Source of the DNA: DATGZX01 sp035296965
GTDB taxonomy: Bacteria; Planctomycetota; Planctomycetia; Gemmatales; Gemmataceae
Length of the DNA: 64,000 nucleotides
Assembly (NCBI GenBank): GCA_035296965.1
Contig: DATGZX010000410.1
Coordinates: forward strand, 1-64,000
Reading direction: 5' to 3'
The position numbers and the translations under genes are program-made. The stretch's first letter is position 1, and every line of letters starts with the position of its first letter. A model generated the notes under the pieces. It was not told the origin of the DNA. It ran no database searches and worked only from the letters and a program-made list of their open reading frames with translations. Below, one piece after another: positions 33,702-43,197 of the stretch.

Positions 33702-36700
33702 ATGGCAATGTTGTGTAACCGAGTCACCCTGGTCGCCGTGCTCCTGGCAGTTTCGGCACTCCTTACGCTAGCATTCGTTCCCGGGCAAACCCTGGGACAG
33801 CAGCGATCCGATCGTGATCAGCAAATTGACAAGCTACAAAAGGAACTCGACGCCCTGCAGAAGAAACTGGAAGAATTGCGCCGCACACCGCCCACGCCCA
33901 CGACGCCTCCGGCCCCCGAGGGAACACTCAGTCCGGATTGGATCAAGACGCTAACGTGGCGCTGCATAGGTCCCGCTTCGATGGGAGGGCGCATCACGTC
34001 CATTGCGGTCTACGAGAACGACCCATGCACCTATTTCATTGGCACTGCCTCGGGGGGCCTTCTCAAGACGGTGAACAACGGCGTAACCTTCGAACACCAG
34101 TTCGATCATGAGGCGACCGTGTCGATCGGCGATGTCTGCGTGGCGCCGTCGGATCGCAACATTGTCTGGGTCGGCGCGGGAGAGGCGAATCCGCGCAACT
34201 CCGTCTCCTACGGCGACGGCGTTTACAAGTCGACCGACGGCGGCAAGACCTGGAAGAACATGGGTCTGCGAAGATCGTTCCAGATCGGCAAGATCGCCAT
34301 CCATCCCAAGAACCCCAACATCGTCTACGTCGGCGCCATGGGCCGTTGCTACGGCCCCAATGAAGAACGTGGACTGTTCAAGACAATCAACGGCGGTGAA
34401 ACGTGGCAGAAGATACTCTATACCGACGCCAACACGGGTGTGGTTGACATCAGGCTCGATCCAGCCGTCCCAGAAACCTTGCTGGTCGCGATGTACGAAC
34501 GCCGGCGGGATGGTTTCGACACGCACCCCGGCGAGCCGGCGATGGCTGACGGCTACGACAGCTACGATCCCATCACGAAATGGGGCGCGAGTGCGGGCAT
34601 CTACAAAACCACGGACGGAGGCAAGACTTTTCGCAAACTGACCAAGGGGCTGCCAACGTGCAAGTGCGGCAGGATCGGCCTGGATTACTACCGAAAGGAT
34701 CCCAAAATCGTTTTCGCCACCATCGACACGGAGAAAATCGGGATGGGGCCCGCGGCGAATGCGGAGACCGTCTACCTGGGCGTCACCGGCGAGGATGCAG
34801 ATGCCGGCACGCGTATCACACAGGTTTCGGGTGGGAGTCCGGGAGACAAGGCCGGGCTCAAAGCCGGCGACATCATCCAGGCGGTCGATGGCAAAGCGGT
34901 TCCATCGTTCGGCCAACTCGCGCAATCGATCCGCGGCCACAAGGCCGGCGACAAGCTCACGGTACGCTATTCCCGGGATCGGAAGAGCCAAGAAGTGGTC
35001 GTCGTCTTGCAGAATCAACCCGCCGCCCGGCAGATAACGGGTCTCTTTGGCCGGCGCGGACGCCCCAATGGCTTCATGTACGGCGGCCAACGGGAGAATG
35101 TCCAGGATAAGCAAGGCCCCGATGGTTTCCAGTATGGCGGCGTCTACAAGTCGACCGACGGAGGAGAGTCGTGGACGCGTATCAACAGTCTCAATCCCCG
35201 CCCAATGTACTTCAGCCAAATTCGCGTCGATCCTAGCGACGACAAGTACGTCTACGTGCTTGGCATCAGTCTCTATCGTTCCGCGGACGGCGGCAAGACA
35301 TTCCGGCCCGACGGCGACCACGGCGTGCATCCAGACCAGCATGCCCTCTGGATCAATCCCAGGGACGGCCGGCACATGATCGTCGGTTGCGACGGCGGCT
35401 TCTACGTGACCTACGATCGCATGGCCAACTGGGATTTCCTCAATCACGCGGCGATCGGTCAGTTTTACCACGTCGCGCTGGACAACCGTAAGCCGTACCA
35501 CGTCTACGGCGGCTTGCAGGACAACGGCAGCTGGGGAGGCCCCAGCCGGAGTCTGCGCGGCGACGGTCCCATCAACGCGGACTGGATTCTACTCGGCGGC
35601 GGCGACGGCTTCGCGTGCCAGGTCGATCCGAATGACCCGGACGTGGTCTACTGGGAATTTCAAGACGGCAATATGTTTCGCCGCAACCTGCGCACGGGCG
35701 AAACTGCCAACCTCCGCCCCAAGGGCGGCCAAGTTGGTCCCATGCAGATCAACCGGTCGGCTCCGTTTATCATCTCTTTCGGGAACATTCCCATTGTGCT
35801 GCTCACGCCAACCTTGGTGCGCGGCGAGCCGAAGTATCGCTTTAACTGGAACACGCCGTTCATTCTCAGCAGTCACAATTCCCACATCTTTTATTGCGCG
35901 GGCAATTATGTCTTCCGGTCGCTGAAGCAAGGAGATGGTCTCCGGCCTATCTCCCCGGAAATCACGCGTACCAAGCAGGGCTCGGCCACGGTCCTTGCCG
36001 AATCGCCGCGCAACTCCGACGTGCTCTACGTCGGCACGGACGACGGCGCCCTTTGGGTCACGCGCGACGGCGGCATCCATTGGGCGGACATTGCAAGCAA
36101 GATTCGTCTGGCCGGTCCGCGTTGGGTATCCGGGATCGAGCCTTCGCGCTTTATCGAGGGCCGTGCTTACGTGGTCTTTGACGCGCATCGTTCCGACGAC
36201 GACGAGCCATACGTATATGTAACGGAGGATTTTGGCGAGACCTGGAGATCGTTGCGGGAGAATCTCCCAACCGGATCGTCGCGCGTGCTGCGCGAAGACG
36301 TGCAGAATTCCAGCCTGCTGTTCCTGGGAACCGAGTTTGCAACTTGGGTATCGCTGAACCGGGGGGCGTCCTGGACCAAGTTGAACAACAATCTGCCCAC
36401 CGTGGCGGTGCATGATCTGGCCATTCACCCCACCGCCGGGGAGATTGTCGCGGCCACGCACGGACGCAGTCTGTGGGTCCTGGATATCACGCCATTGCGG
36501 CAGATGAGCACGGACGTGTTGAAAGCCAAGGCGCATCTCTATCAACCGAACATTGTCGTGCGCTGGAGGTCGGAGCCGGATCACGATTCTCCCTATGGAG
36601 TCGGCTCGCGTCGGTTCGCAGGACAGAATCCACTGCCGGGAGCGCAACTCTATTATTCGCTGACCCAGAAAACCGCGAAGGTAAGCCTGAAGGTGGTGGA

Positions 36701-37007
36701 TATTAACGGCAAGACCGTGCAGGAATTCATCGCCAAGTCCGAACCAGGTCTTTACCGAGTCGATTGGAATCTGATTCGCACGGCGCCGCGGCCGATTGCG
36801 GGCACCGCGCCGCGGCAGCAGTCGTTCATCATTCCCAGCAAACCGCTCGATGCTGGCACTTACCGAGTCGTGCTGTCGGTCGACGGCCAGGAGTATACGC
36901 AAACCTTGCGCATCGAACCCGACCCGGCTGTTCCCACGGCACTATTCCTGCCGGAAACTCCAAAGGCGGAAGAGTACGAGGATCGCGACAAGGATCCAGA
37001 TCGATAA
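33702..37007 (+). CDS. Sortilin/VPS10-like BNR beta-propeller protein with inserted PDZ domain
   Basis: 1,101 residues. An N-terminal signal/anchor (AVLLAVSALLTLAFVPG) is followed by a coiled coil (about 35-65: DRDQQIDKLQKELDALQKKL) and a Pro/Thr linker. WRCIGPASMGGRITSIAVYE opens the WD40/BNR 'glycosyl hydrolase' propeller, with repeated Asp-box blades (VYKSTDGGKTWKNMG, LFKTINGGETWQK, LYRSADGGKTF). A PDZ domain (about 345-445: ITQVSGGSPGDKAGLKAGDI, QAVDGKAV) interrupts the propeller. After it come more blades and a C-terminal beta domain. No hydrolase residues are seen despite the family name; it is probably exported. Confidence 0.85.
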   Translation: MAMLCNRVTLVAVLLAVSALLTLAFVPGQTLGQQRSDRDQQIDKLQKELDALQKKLEELRRTPPTPTTPPAPEGTLSPDWIKTLTWRCIGPASMGGRITSIAVYENDPCTYFIGTASGGLLKTVNNGVTFEHQFDHEATVSIGDVCVAPSDRNIVWVGAGEANPRNSVSYGDGVYKSTDGGKTWKNMGLRRSFQIGKIAIHPKNPNIVYVGAMGRCYGPNEERGLFKTINGGETWQKILYTDANTGVVDIRLDPAVPETLLVAMYERRRDGFDTHPGEPAMADGYDSYDPITKWGASAGIYKTTDGGKTFRKLTKGLPTCKCGRIGLDYYRKDPKIVFATIDTEKIGMGPAANAETVYLGVTGEDADAGTRITQVSGGSPGDKAGLKAGDIIQAVDGKAVPSFGQLAQSIRGHKAGDKLTVRYSRDRKSQEVVVVLQNQPAARQITGLFGRRGRPNGFMYGGQRENVQDKQGPDGFQYGGVYKSTDGGESWTRINSLNPRPMYFSQIRVDPSDDKYVYVLGISLYRSADGGKTFRPDGDHGVHPDQHALWINPRDGRHMIVGCDGGFYVTYDRMANWDFLNHAAIGQFYHVALDNRKPYHVYGGLQDNGSWGGPSRSLRGDGPINADWILLGGGDGFACQVDPNDPDVVYWEFQDGNMFRRNLRTGETANLRPKGGQVGPMQINRSAPFIISFGNIPIVLLTPTLVRGEPKYRFNWNTPFILSSHNSHIFYCAGNYVFRSLKQGDGLRPISPEITRTKQGSATVLAESPRNSDVLYVGTDDGALWVTRDGGIHWADIASKIRLAGPRWVSGIEPSRFIEGRAYVVFDAHRSDDDEPYVYVTEDFGETWRSLRENLPTGSSRVLREDVQNSSLLFLGTEFATWVSLNRGASWTKLNNNLPTVAVHDLAIHPTAGEIVAATHGRSLWVLDITPLRQMSTDVLKAKAHLYQPNIVVRWRSEPDHDSPYGVGSRRFAGQNPLPGAQLYYSLTQKTAKVSLKVVDINGKTVQEFIAKSEPGLYRVDWNLIRTAPRPIAGTAPRQQSFIIPSKPLDAGTYRVVLSVDGQEYTQTLRIEPDPAVPTALFLPETPKAEEYEDRDKDPDR

Positions 37008-37123
37008 TCATTCGTCGATGGGCTGACCACGCCGCTGGAGATCGAGCGCGTTCTCGGTCCGAGATCATGAACCTTGCCGGGAATACGCACACAATCCCGA
37101 ACAAGGGCTGGCCGCGGCCGCAA

Positions 37124-38380
37124 TCATGGCGGCCGGCCGATCAGCGTCAGCGACACATCGAGGCGCATGCCAGCGCGGAGTAGATTATATGTGACATGGT
37201 CGCCCAGCTTGTAATTCAACTTCACGAAGGCCTGAAACTGCTGGGCTGTCATCTCGAGCTTCTTGCCATCCAGGCCGATAATAACGTCATTCTGTCGAAT
37301 CCCAGCCTGGCGAGCTGGTATTGAAAGGAAATTACCCTGGAAGAACGCTAGCTGACGCTCGCCGAGACCCAGTTTCTTTTTCTCTTCAGACGTCAGATCA
37401 TCCCCATGGACCCAGGAAGAAGGCTCGAGCCCTCGCAGCGACCAGCGCCAGGAAATGTCTGTCTTCCGCCAACCGCTGGGAACGTCCAAGTTGCTAGCAA
37501 GCATCTTGCCCGCGCGCATCCACGTAATGGGAATGATTCCTTGCGCCGGACTGCGCTGGAGGCCGTATTGCACGTCGGCAAGCGAGGCGGTGGGCACGCC
37601 GTTGACGGCCTGCAGGCAGTCGCCGGCGCGCAGGCCGGCGGCGGCAGCGGGAGAATTGTCGGCAACGCTCTTCACGCGGTCGCCTTCGTCCACGTCGAGG
37701 GTCAACCCCACGTTCTCTGGGAATGGGTAGACCCACAACTCATCGAGGCGCCATTTGGCTGCAGTTTGCAACGCTTCCCGGCGAAAGTCATAAACGTGAT
37801 GACAGTGGATGCAGGCATCGGCCTGGCGGCGCTGCGCAGCCGGGTATTGCTCCACGGTTTGGACAGCCGTGGGCGGACTGGCAGGACCAATGTTCGAGAT
37901 GCGACGATGGGTTGCCAGGGCCGCCGCCATGGCATGCCTGAGGCCGGCCAGCGACATCTGGCCGTCTGCCGAGGATGCGTCTCGCCCGCCATAACGGCCG
38001 TACATTTGTTCGTTGGCACTAAGGAAGAAGCCTGCCCAGGTCAGGTCGTAGTCGAAATCGAAGAGATTGAGGTTGACGCCGCGCATGCTGGTCAAGCGAA
38101 CGAGGATAAACTCCTCGGCCAGGTCAGCAATTCGGGGATGGAGGCGAGCAACCTGCCCGTCAAATTCATTGCAGTCCGCTCAGTGCTGGCAGCGGAAAAC
38201 GATGAACAGCGGCTTGCCGGTTGCGCGGGCGACCTTTCTCGCTTGTTCGTAATCGGTCAGCCAATTCGTTTGATCCTGGCCAACGCCGTGGGCATGTGTT
38301 GCCATTGCGCCGGCCAGAATCAAGGTGATGCTCAATGCAATTCCTGGCTGCAAGTGTCTCGCCTTCATGCAAGTCCCCAT
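37124..38380 (-). CDS. Thioredoxin-like/PDZ selenoprotein candidate (UGA at Sec67)
   Basis: From ATG 38380 (or 38368, preceded by GGGGA) a signal peptide leads to a thioredoxin-like domain: DYEQARKVARATGKPLFIVF, then RCQH-TGA-ADCNEFDGQV. The TGA at 38180-38182 is in frame with the 323-codon ORF that follows without any shift. Reading it as selenocysteine gives C64-x-x-U67 and U67-x-x-C70. A SECIS-like hairpin begins about 20 nt later. Then come a heme c motif CIHCH and two PDZ domains (VGLTLDVDEGDRVKSVADNS and IPARQAGIRQNDVIIGLDGK). Total about 418 residues. I recall Trx/PDZ (seleno)proteins annotated in planctomycetes. If TGA is a stop, this is a pseudogene or the C-terminal part starts separately. 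Confidence 0.8.
38143..38161 (-). promoter_or_regulatory. Candidate bacterial SECIS hairpin
   Basis: On the mRNA, 25 nt after the UGA, CGGGC-AGGUU-GCUCG forms a 5-bp stem (one G-U) with a 5-nt loop whose second base is G. Beyond an A-C mismatch an outer G-C pair adds to the stem. This fits the bacterial SECIS rule of a small stem 16-37 nt from UGA with G in the first two loop positions, and the AGGU loop resembles E. coli fdhF. A competing larger hairpin pairs GAGCGG/CUGC from the UGA with GCAG/UUGCUC. Confidence 0.6.
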
Positions 38381-38431
38381 TTCGATTCAGACAGGGGCGA
38401 TCCAGTGTGCAGCCAGAGTGCATGGTCTGCT

Positions 38432-39232
38432 TCAAATCTTTTTCAACAAACCCAGCAAGCGCTGCCAGGCATCGTCGCGTGCTTTTTTGTTGGCCGCATT
38501 GCCTTTTGGGTCTTCGCCGGCGCGCATGAAGCCGTGGCCGGCTCCGTCGTAGGTCACCGGCTCGAAGGTCTTGCCGGCCTTTTTCATCAATGCGATCGAA
38601 TCAGGGATCGTCTTGCCGATGCGCGCGTCGTTTTCGGCATAGAATCCGTAGACAGGGACATTGATTTTAGCAATCGCTTGCTCGTCGGTCGGACCATCGC
38701 CGTAAAAAACGAACGCCGCCTTGATGCGCGAATTGTTGGTGGCGAAGCGAAACGTTTGACGCCCGCCCCAGCAGAACCCAGCCACCACCACATTGCCGTT
38801 GCACGCCGGCAGCTTGGCTACGTAGTCCTCCACGGCGTTTAGATCCGCTGTCACCTGGGCCGGGGGTAGAGAGGAAACGGCCTTCGTGACAGCGCCCACG
38901 CCGGAGTACGAACTCGTGCCTCCACCTCCCGAGCCGGTGCCCGAGAGAAGATCGGGAGCGATGGCAATGTAGCCGGCCTCCGCAAGTTCGTCAGCCAGGC
39001 TCCGGGCCCAATCGCTCAGACCATAGATCTCATGGATCACGAGGACGGCGGTAGCCTTTTCCTTGACTTCGGGATAAACCACGAAGCACTCCACTTCGCG
39101 CGCGCCTTGTTTCACCTTCACCCATTCTTGATGGCGCGGGGATTTGTCCAGGCGTGCCTTTGCCCACTCTTGAGCAGAGGCAGGCACCGCCAGCAGCATG
39201 GCGGCAACGACGGGGGTCCAAAGTCGGATCAT
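38432..39232 (-). CDS. Dienelactone hydrolase-family protein, exported
   Basis: 266 residues with a signal peptide (MIRLWTPVVAAMLLAVPASA). Alpha/beta-hydrolase of the DLH family: VIHEIYGL with E68, nucleophile C154 in AGFCWGG, D202 in YAENDARIG and H233 in DGAGHGF. DLHs use a Cys-Asp-His triad, with the Glu holding the Cys in check. Classical DLH opens dienelactones in chloroaromatic breakdown, but exported versions probably act on other esters. It is on the same strand as the Trx/PDZ gene, which follows after about 50 nt, and may share its transcript. Confidence 0.9.
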   Translation of the reverse strand: MIRLWTPVVAAMLLAVPASAQEWAKARLDKSPRHQEWVKVKQGAREVECFVVYPEVKEKATAVLVIHEIYGLSDWARSLADELAEAGYIAIAPDLLSGTGSGGGGTSSYSGVGAVTKAVSSLPPAQVTADLNAVEDYVAKLPACNGNVVVAGFCWGGRQTFRFATNNSRIKAAFVFYGDGPTDEQAIAKINVPVYGFYAENDARIGKTIPDSIALMKKAGKTFEPVTYDGAGHGFMRAGEDPKGNAANKKARDDAWQRLLGLLKKI

Positions 39233-39268
39233 GGCAGCTCCTCTCGTAGGTTTGGTCCAGTCAGCAGT

Positions 39269-39697
39269 TCATTTCAAGCTAGCTAAATAATCAGCAAGTG
39301 ATTGAAGATCGGCGTCGTTGATTTTTTCGCCAAAGGGCGGCATGCGGGAATTTGGGCTGTGAGTCTTGGGATTGCGCACATGTTCCACGATCCAGTCGCG
39401 GTCCCGCTTCGCTCCGACTTTGCTCAGATCTGGGCCCTTGCCTCTGCGCCCCTGTCCGCCAGCGTCCGCGGCTTGCCCTGCGATGGCATGGCACCGGGCA
39501 CACCGATTTGCCTCGTAGACCTTATTGCCCGCAGCGTATGGACCGGCGTCGGCAGACGATGACGTCGTGTCCTTCGGCGATCCAGCGTTGGCCTGTATTG
39601 TGGTCGCACTATCCGGCTGTGCTGAACGATTTGGCCGGAGGCGATTACAGCCGAGCACCAGCATAAGCCCCACGAGCGAGACGACGGTCCATTTCAT
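39269..39697 (-). CDS. Cytochrome c lipoprotein
   Basis: 142 residues. A lipoprotein signal ends in lipobox LVLGC (C17), so it should be membrane-anchored outside the cytoplasm. After a Ser/Ala-rich linker, C66-A-R-C69-H70 is the heme c site and M119 in RMPPFGEKI the likely sixth ligand; DLQSLADYLASLK is the usual C-terminal helix of class I cytochrome c. It carries electrons in an unknown chain. Same strand and close to the DLH and Trx/PDZ genes, another exported redox-linked product. Confidence 0.9.
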   Translation of the reverse strand: MKWTVVSLVGLMLVLGCNRLRPNRSAQPDSATTIQANAGSPKDTTSSSADAGPYAAGNKVYEANRCARCHAIAGQAADAGGQGRRGKGPDLSKVGAKRDRDWIVEHVRNPKTHSPNSRMPPFGEKINDADLQSLADYLASLK

Positions 39698-39877
39698 GCA
39701 GGAGTCCCCTTCGGAAAGGTAATTTTCGGCCTCTCATAATTCGGCCAATAAGACTACAAAGTCGCAGGAACATCCTACAAAACTAGCGCCTGAGGGACTA
39801 TATCCAGGACAAACACGGCCGTGGCGAAGCTGACGAAGGCATTTCTACTTCCGACAGCAATCGGAATAAAGCGGCGC

Positions 39878-40903
39878 TCAACGCGTTTCCTGAGATGCTT
39901 TTTTCGCCCAGCGCAATTTAGCGGATCTTGAGCGTGGGTTCGCGGCGCATTCCTCCGACGTTCCGCGAAGGGGCTCGGAGGAAACCTGCGAGTAGGTGCC
40001 GGCCAGATGCCCCGCTCGGAGAGCCGTCTTCACGAGCCTATCCTCTCCGCTGTGGAAGCTGATGATCGCGGCTCTCCCTCCGGGCTGGAGGCAGAGCGGC
40101 AAGACCCGCAGCAATTGTTCCAGGTTCGCCAGCTCCCGATTGACAAGGATGCGGAGAGTCTGAAAAGTCCGGGCCGCGGGGTGGAGGTTCCAGCGCTGCG
40201 GCATGGGGTGCAATCGCCAAGCCGCGCCTTGTCGTTTTTCTTGAGTGGCATCCAGAATCACGCGGGAGAGGTCGGCCGTTCGCTCCAGCGGATGCTGCTG
40301 CCTGGCCGCTACGATCGCCTTGGCGATCAACTCGGCATCTGGCTCGTCGCCGAATTCGCGGAGGGCAGCAGCGAGATCTTCTTCGGAGATGGCGGCCAGG
40401 ATTTGCGCAGCCGTTCGGCCGCGCGATTGATCCATGCGCATGTCCAGGGGGCCGTCCCTTCGATAAGAGAAGCCTCTCTCCGCGTTATCGACTTGCATGC
40501 TGGACATCCCCAGGTCAGCGATCAGGACATCGACGCCGGGGAGCCCCTCCTCGGCCAGGATTGCGGAGAGACCCGCGAAATTGCCCTGACGAAGGGAAAA
40601 AGTTCCGCCCAGTGTTTCCAGCCGCTCCCGGGCCCGCGGCAGATTCTCGATATCGAAGTCGATGCCGACCAGCCGGCCGGTAGGACCGACGCGTTGAAGC
40701 AACTCCAGAGCATGTCCAGCCCAACCGACGGTGCAATCCGCGACGACATCACCAGGCTGGGGCTGGAGCGTCCCGAGCACTTCTTGCAACAGCACCGGCC
40801 GGTGTTCGCCGGCCGGCGTGCTTCGTTGGCCGCGGCGCATCTTGAAACGCTTGGGCTCCTCTGCATTCTGTGGACTTGTTGTGCCATGCTTGAGCGATCG
40901 CAT
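39878..40903 (-). CDS. rsmH: 16S rRNA (cytosine-1402-N4)-methyltransferase RsmH
   Basis: 341 residues. The family opening is EHRPVLLQEVLGTLQPQPGD. The SAM-binding motif is DCTVGWAGHALELLQRVGP with IDFD, followed by IADLGMSSMQVDNAERGFSY and GPLDMRMDQSRGRTAAQIL. The C-terminal signature is IISFHSGEDRLVK. RsmH methylates N4 of C1402 in the ribosomal P site. The first roughly 30 residues (before GEHRPVLL) are extra, so an internal ATG may be the real start. It stands outside any cell-wall (dcw) cluster, as often in planctomycetes. Confidence 0.95.
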   Translation of the reverse strand: MRSLKHGTTSPQNAEEPKRFKMRRGQRSTPAGEHRPVLLQEVLGTLQPQPGDVVADCTVGWAGHALELLQRVGPTGRLVGIDFDIENLPRARERLETLGGTFSLRQGNFAGLSAILAEEGLPGVDVLIADLGMSSMQVDNAERGFSYRRDGPLDMRMDQSRGRTAAQILAAISEEDLAAALREFGDEPDAELIAKAIVAARQQHPLERTADLSRVILDATQEKRQGAAWRLHPMPQRWNLHPAARTFQTLRILVNRELANLEQLLRVLPLCLQPGGRAAIISFHSGEDRLVKTALRAGHLAGTYSQVSSEPLRGTSEECAANPRSRSAKLRWAKKASQETR

Positions 40904-40932
40904 ACATGATGCGGGCTGTGCCTTGCTGGCGT

Positions 40933-42615
40933 TCAGCTTGTGACTGCGCCCTCAGATGCGGAACGAACCGTTCGTGCATATTTGGCGAGCACGCCGCGCG
41001 ACACGCGGGGTTCGGGCCTGGTCCATCCCTTCCGGCGCCTTCCCATCTCCGCGTCATCGATTTCGACCGTGAGTTGCTTGCCGTCGGCGTCGATCGTGAT
41101 TCGGTCCCCATCCTTGAGGAAGGCGATGGGTCCTCCCACCCAGGCCTCCGGGGCAACATGTCCAACCATCAAGCCATGCGTGCCGCCGGAAAAGCGGCCG
41201 TCGGTCAGAAGCCCGATGCTCTCGCCCAGTCCTTGCCCAACCAAGGCGGCGGTGACCGACAACATTTCACGCATCCCCGGCCCACCAACGGGGCCTTCGC
41301 CGCGGATCACCACAATGTCTCCGGGGTTGATGGCCCGGCGCTCTATCGCTTTGAAGCAGGCTTCCTCGCCGTCGAACACGCGCGCGGGCCCCGTCATTCG
41401 GCGTTGCTTGAGACCAGCCACCTTGGCTACGGCTCCTTCCGGAGCTAGGTTGCCGTGCAGAATAACGATGTGCCCTGATGGGTGCATCGGGTCGTTGAGC
41501 GGCCTGACCACAGACTGGCGACGTTCATAGATGCTGCGCACTGGCTTGAGGTTCTCCGCGAGTGTGGCGCCCGTGCACGTCAGGCAGTCGCCGTGAAGCA
41601 TGCCCGCTTCGAGGAGAGCTTTCAGCACGGCCGGCGTCCCGCCCACCTTGTACAGGTCGTACATGACATAGCGCCCTCCCGGCTTGAGGTCCGCAAGATG
41701 CGGGACTTTTGCGCCCAGCCGATCGAAATCAGCGAGGTTCCACTCGACTTCGGCTTCGCGAGCGATGGCCATGAGATGCAATACCGCATTGGTCGAGCCT
41801 CCAAGGGCAAGCACCAGGGTGTACGCGTTCTCCAGCGATTTTCTGTTGATGATGGCGCGTGGGCAGATATTCTTTTCGATCAGGCTTAGCAGCACTTTGC
41901 CAGCCAGAAATGCCTCGCGCTCCTTGGCAGCCGAGACGGCGGGATAGCTGGCATCGTAAGGGAGCGACATGCCAAGCGCCTCGATCGCCGAGCTCATGGT
42001 GTTGGCGGTATACATTCCGCCGCACGCTCCAGCGCCAGGACAGGCCTCGCATTCGACTCGTTTCACCCCGGGCTCATCCAGTTTGCCGGCTTGAAATTGC
42101 CCCACGGCCTCGAAAATCGACACGATATCGATATCGGCGCCATCGGCGCCTGTTCCCGGGAGGATGCTGCCGCCATACACGAAAATGCTCGGGATGTTCA
42201 TCCGTGCCATGGCCATGACGCAACCCGGCATGTTCTTATCGCAGCCGCCAAAGGCCAGGAGCCCGTCATGGTTCATGCCCGCGGCGACGACTTCGACGCT
42301 GTCCGCGATCACCTCACGCGACACCAGGCTGTAGCGCATGCCCTGATGGCCCATCATGATGCCATCGGATGCCGTGGGCGCCCCGAAGACTTGCGGTACC
42401 CCCCCTGCGGCACGCACGCCCTCGTACCCCTTGCGAGCGAGGCGATCCAGATGCGCATTGCAAGGCGTGATGTCGCTGAAGAGCGAGGCGATGCCGATAA
42501 CGGGGCGCGTGAAATCCTCATCAAGAAAACCAACGGCCCGGAGCATGGCCCTGTTCGGCGCTCTGCCGATGCCTTCGGTGGTGAGACGGCTGTGAAGTCT
42601 ATTCCTGGGTGGCAT
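40933..42615 (-). CDS. ilvD: Dihydroxy-acid dehydratase
   Basis: About 560 residues from ATG 42615 (MPPRNRLHSRLTTEGIGRAP); a longer frame starts at 42666. Iron-sulfur cysteines are visible in FGGCDKNMPGCVMAMAR and VECEACPGAGACGGMYTANT. Other family motifs are ALGGSTNAVLHLMAIA, GEGPVGGPGMREML and LTDGRFSGGTHGLMVGHVAP. IlvD makes 2-ketoisovalerate and 2-keto-3-methylvalerate in branched-chain amino-acid synthesis. It lies 29 nt upstream of rsmH on the same strand, with no other ilv genes nearby. Confidence 0.96.
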   Translation of the reverse strand: MPPRNRLHSRLTTEGIGRAPNRAMLRAVGFLDEDFTRPVIGIASLFSDITPCNAHLDRLARKGYEGVRAAGGVPQVFGAPTASDGIMMGHQGMRYSLVSREVIADSVEVVAAGMNHDGLLAFGGCDKNMPGCVMAMARMNIPSIFVYGGSILPGTGADGADIDIVSIFEAVGQFQAGKLDEPGVKRVECEACPGAGACGGMYTANTMSSAIEALGMSLPYDASYPAVSAAKEREAFLAGKVLLSLIEKNICPRAIINRKSLENAYTLVLALGGSTNAVLHLMAIAREAEVEWNLADFDRLGAKVPHLADLKPGGRYVMYDLYKVGGTPAVLKALLEAGMLHGDCLTCTGATLAENLKPVRSIYERRQSVVRPLNDPMHPSGHIVILHGNLAPEGAVAKVAGLKQRRMTGPARVFDGEEACFKAIERRAINPGDIVVIRGEGPVGGPGMREMLSVTAALVGQGLGESIGLLTDGRFSGGTHGLMVGHVAPEAWVGGPIAFLKDGDRITIDADGKQLTVEIDDAEMGRRRKGWTRPEPRVSRGVLAKYARTVRSASEGAVTS

Positions 42616-43197
42616 GATTGGCGGCCTCGGAGTGAGCGAGAGTCCTATTTCAAAAAAGGGCGGCAACTCTCAAAGTTATCGCTTCGGATCAAAATAGCAA
42701 CGGGAATGCGAGCCGTCGACGGCCCCCGTGCGCCAACCCTGGAGCGGTGCATGTAACCGCCGCAGCTGTTTTTCCCAGGCAGCTCGCGTAGTTGTTCATC
42801 GCGCAAATCGTCCAGCAACTCGTCCGTCTGTGAACCGACCGGCCGGAATCTCCAAAACTTCTGAATGCCTGCATTCAATGGGCGGCGAGGTGGCAGTAAT
42901 AGAAGGAACAGGTTAACCCTTCTCAAGAGGAGGCTTCCCCCCCCGTGCCAGCGGCCCTCCGGCCTTTGAGCTGGAGGGCCGTTCAAGTCGAGCGCCGTGA
43001 CGTGACTTGACGGCGTGCCTCGGCACGAGGTCCTGGAGGAAATCGCTCGGCAGGTTTGACCATTGCCGGTCGATCGCGGTTCTTATCGACGCCGGGCATG
43101 CCGCTCCGGGAATCCAGGGATTCAACTCGACACAGGGCAGCCTTAGAGGTCGATCTGTTCGGCAAGGAGTGATAGCCATCTGCCCCTTTCGGCATTG
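42616..43197. other. Intergenic, no gene recognised
   Basis: The only clear structure is a short hairpin, CGGCCCTCC (42952-42960) with GGAGGGCCG (42973-42981). Open frames here are short or run into the family A element and have no family features. Confidence 0.45.

Noticed and set aside
33951..35501. 516-codon open frame on the - strand
   Set aside because: Antisense shadow of the sortilin/BNR gene; the + strand frame has clear Asp-box and PDZ motifs, the - frame none.
38180..38182. TGA as a simple nonsense mutation splitting the Trx/PDZ gene
   Set aside because: Frame, thioredoxin similarity and redox motif all continue across it, and a SECIS-like hairpin follows; not excluded, but less likely.
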